The notes below the pieces were generated by a model. The model saw only the letters and a list, made by a program, of their open reading frames with translations. It was not told the DNA's origin and did no database searches. From an uncultured Planctomycetaceae bacterium (lineage in GTDB: Bacteria > Planctomycetota > Planctomycetia > Pirellulales > Pirellulaceae): 7,054 nt of DNA. The stretch is from assembly GCA_937967755.1 (NCBI GenBank), contig CALBTA010000387.1:1-7054 (forward strand). The letters run 5' to 3'. The position numbers were made by a program, and so were the translations under genes. Of the stretch, positions 6,982-7,054 are shown one piece after another. Position 1 is the stretch's first letter; the number at the start of each line of letters is the position of its first letter.

Positions 6982-7054
6982 CTCGCCGAAGGCGCGGTGG
7001 CTAGTACGCTTCAATTGCAGTAAACCGTTTTTCTGAAACAACTTGCGATTTTTC

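Noticed and set aside
6984..6994. CGCC-GAA-GGCG mini-hairpin near the right edge.
   Set aside because: The stem is only 4 bp with no T-run on either strand, so it does not support a terminator call.
1..7054. Mobile element, CRISPR, prophage or defence-system signals.
   Set aside because: No transposase, integrase, terminal inverted repeats, spaced direct repeats or defence-associated domains were seen; all five genes read as intact chromosomal genes.

Overview
The window looks like ordinary chromosomal DNA from a moderately GC-rich, free-living bacterium. The protein content suggests a planctomycete: a divergent prepilin-peptidase-like membrane protein, a TrkH with a long extra loop, and a large secreted protein with a permuted papain-like domain. 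That assignment rests on how the proteins read, not on a marker gene, so it is moderate at best. I see no tRNA, rRNA, transposase, phage gene or CRISPR array. Five protein genes fill almost all of the window.

Layout. From the left edge to 1008 (+) lies a prepilin-peptidase-like protein. It keeps the zinc-binding CxxC...CxxC domain and the first catalytic Asp, but has lost the GxGD motif that carries the second. It converges on trkH across a 57-base gap, and a perfect 7-bp inverted repeat sits over its stop codon. From 4675 down to 1066 (-) runs a tightly packed three-gene unit: a thioredoxin-like [2Fe-2S] ferredoxin, then trkA (2-base gap), then trkH (ATGA overlap). A plausible sigma-70 promoter (TTGGAG, 17 bases, TACAAT) lies just upstream of the ferredoxin gene. 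From 6870 down to 4771 (-) is a 699-codon secreted or periplasmic protein with a YiiX-like permuted papain-fold cysteine hydrolase domain between two helical regions. The last 184 bases hold no convincing gene, only a weak candidate promoter overlapped by a small dyad.

How the genes work together. TrkH is the membrane-embedded K+ translocation subunit and TrkA is its cytoplasmic NAD(H)/nucleotide-binding RCK regulator, so together they form a complete Trk-type potassium uptake system. The ferredoxin appears to be cotranscribed with them. Along with a CxxC motif in the first RCK domain of TrkA, this raises an unproven possibility of redox input to potassium transport. The flanking genes have no evident link to potassium. 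The most interesting points are the peptidase-like protein with the missing catalytic motif, the roughly 110-residue extracytoplasmic insertion in TrkH, the ferredoxin-trkA-trkH arrangement, and the multi-domain YiiX-like protein.
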